Source: Sphingobacteriaceae bacterium
Lineage (GTDB): Bacteria; Bacteroidota; Bacteroidia; Sphingobacteriales; Sphingobacteriaceae
Length of the DNA: 64,000 nt
Direction: 5' to 3'
Assembly (NCBI GenBank): GCA_947479815.1
Contig: CANKAT010000004.1
Span: 16,211 to 80,210 of the forward strand
Positions 63,865 through 64,000 of this stretch are shown here, piece by piece. The stretch's first letter is position 1, and every line of letters begins with the position of its first letter. Under the pieces are notes generated by a model. That model was not told the DNA's origin, did no database searches, and saw only the letters and a list, made by a program, of their open reading frames with translations. A program made the translations under genes and the position numbers.

Positions 63865-64000
63865 CTATTTATTTTGATGGGCATTAAGCTGAGAAGATAT
63901 GACTCCATAAACTTTAGCTTTCAAATCTTCCGCATCGGTTAAAGTTAAACATGATGTATCAATAGGAGCGTGAACCCAAATATCGCAAATTCCCGGACTA
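63865..64000 (-). CDS. plsC: 1-acyl-sn-glycerol-3-phosphate acyltransferase, C-terminal fragment
   Basis: Only the last 44 codons lie in the window; the gene continues beyond base 64000. The frame ends with a TAG at 63865 and reads ICDIWVHAPIDTSCLTLTDA followed by EDLKAKVYGVISSQL. The WVHxPIDT segment followed by an acidic helix is the usual end of PlsC-type acyltransferases (phosphatidic-acid synthesis). The catalytic HX4D motif is outside the window, so the call rests on the tail alone. Confidence 0.6.
   Translation of the reverse strand, partial: SPGICDIWVHAPIDTSCLTLTDAEDLKAKVYGVISSQLNAHQNK

Overview
The window is AT-rich chromosomal DNA from a Bacteroidota bacterium, most probably a member of the Sphingobacteriaceae (Pedobacter/Solitalea-like). 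The assignment rests on a SusC/SusD pair, a second TonB-dependent receptor with STN and carboxypeptidase-regulatory-like domains plus a DUF4249 lipoprotein, a PorV/PorQ-like barrel, a DUF4890-type protein, TlpA-like lipoproteins, near absence of strong Shine-Dalgarno sites and several -7 elements of the Bacteroidota form TAnnTTTG. The species is inferred only; no rRNA or tRNA gene was found. No phage, insertion sequence, CRISPR array or classical mobile element is visible.

Layout. 1-6700: a minus-strand outer-membrane uptake operon (secreted protein, STN-type TonB-dependent receptor, DUF4249 lipoprotein, MG2-domain protein cut by the window edge). 6978-8876: a lysoplasmalogenase-like and an AGMO/sterol-desaturase-like membrane enzyme, a plausible ether-lipid pair. 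9016-13021: FKBP isomerase, two overlapping secreted alpha/beta-hydrolases, a queuosine-precursor transporter. 13121-19082: methionine-type aminotransferase, omega-amidase, PPK2 kinase, PBP1A. 19172-24691: a 1040-residue peptidase/propeller/barrel fusion, MsrB, a GIY-YIG protein, an S24-type repressor, a DUF4890-like protein. 24775-26504: bioF-bioD. 26585-31470: an orphan SusC-SusD-lipoprotein operon. 32701-44105: argS, arginine decarboxylase, pseudouridine synthase, response regulator, TlpA-like lipoprotein, gatB and alaS. 44321-49642: a MerR regulator and a three-gene minus-strand operon PorQ-like barrel / ComEA-like HhH fused to an outer-membrane barrel / ComEC. 49752-55652: secreted protein, LTA-synthase-like sulfatase, and the operon CDF transporter / NUDIX / bioA / diiron ferritin-like protein. 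55780-64000: aminotransferase, heptose-7-P kinase, MacB-type permease, queA, ispD, DUF2795 protein, cobalamin adenosyltransferase, MacB-type ATPase, gatC and the 3' end of plsC.

The strongest unexplained signal is a set of four intergenic tracts (9700-9823, 31758-32690, 37563-37782, 58006-58413) made almost wholly of degenerate tandem heptamers. Two are purine-rich (AAAGCTG/AAAGGTT-like words). The other two share a richer vocabulary (TTATCTG, AGGTCTG, AAGTATG, TTGGTTC, ATACTCA) and a roughly 45-bp conserved core present six times. All four tracts begin within about 10 bases of the stop codon of a gene, none of which has an evident intrinsic terminator, and the two complex tracts have the same orientation relative to that upstream gene. 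They look like a dispersed, modular family of 3'-UTR repeat elements. The two best protein-level candidates for undescribed function are the HhH-barrel gene beside comEC (possible outer-membrane DNA uptake) and the diiron protein beside bioA (possible biotin-precursor oxidation).
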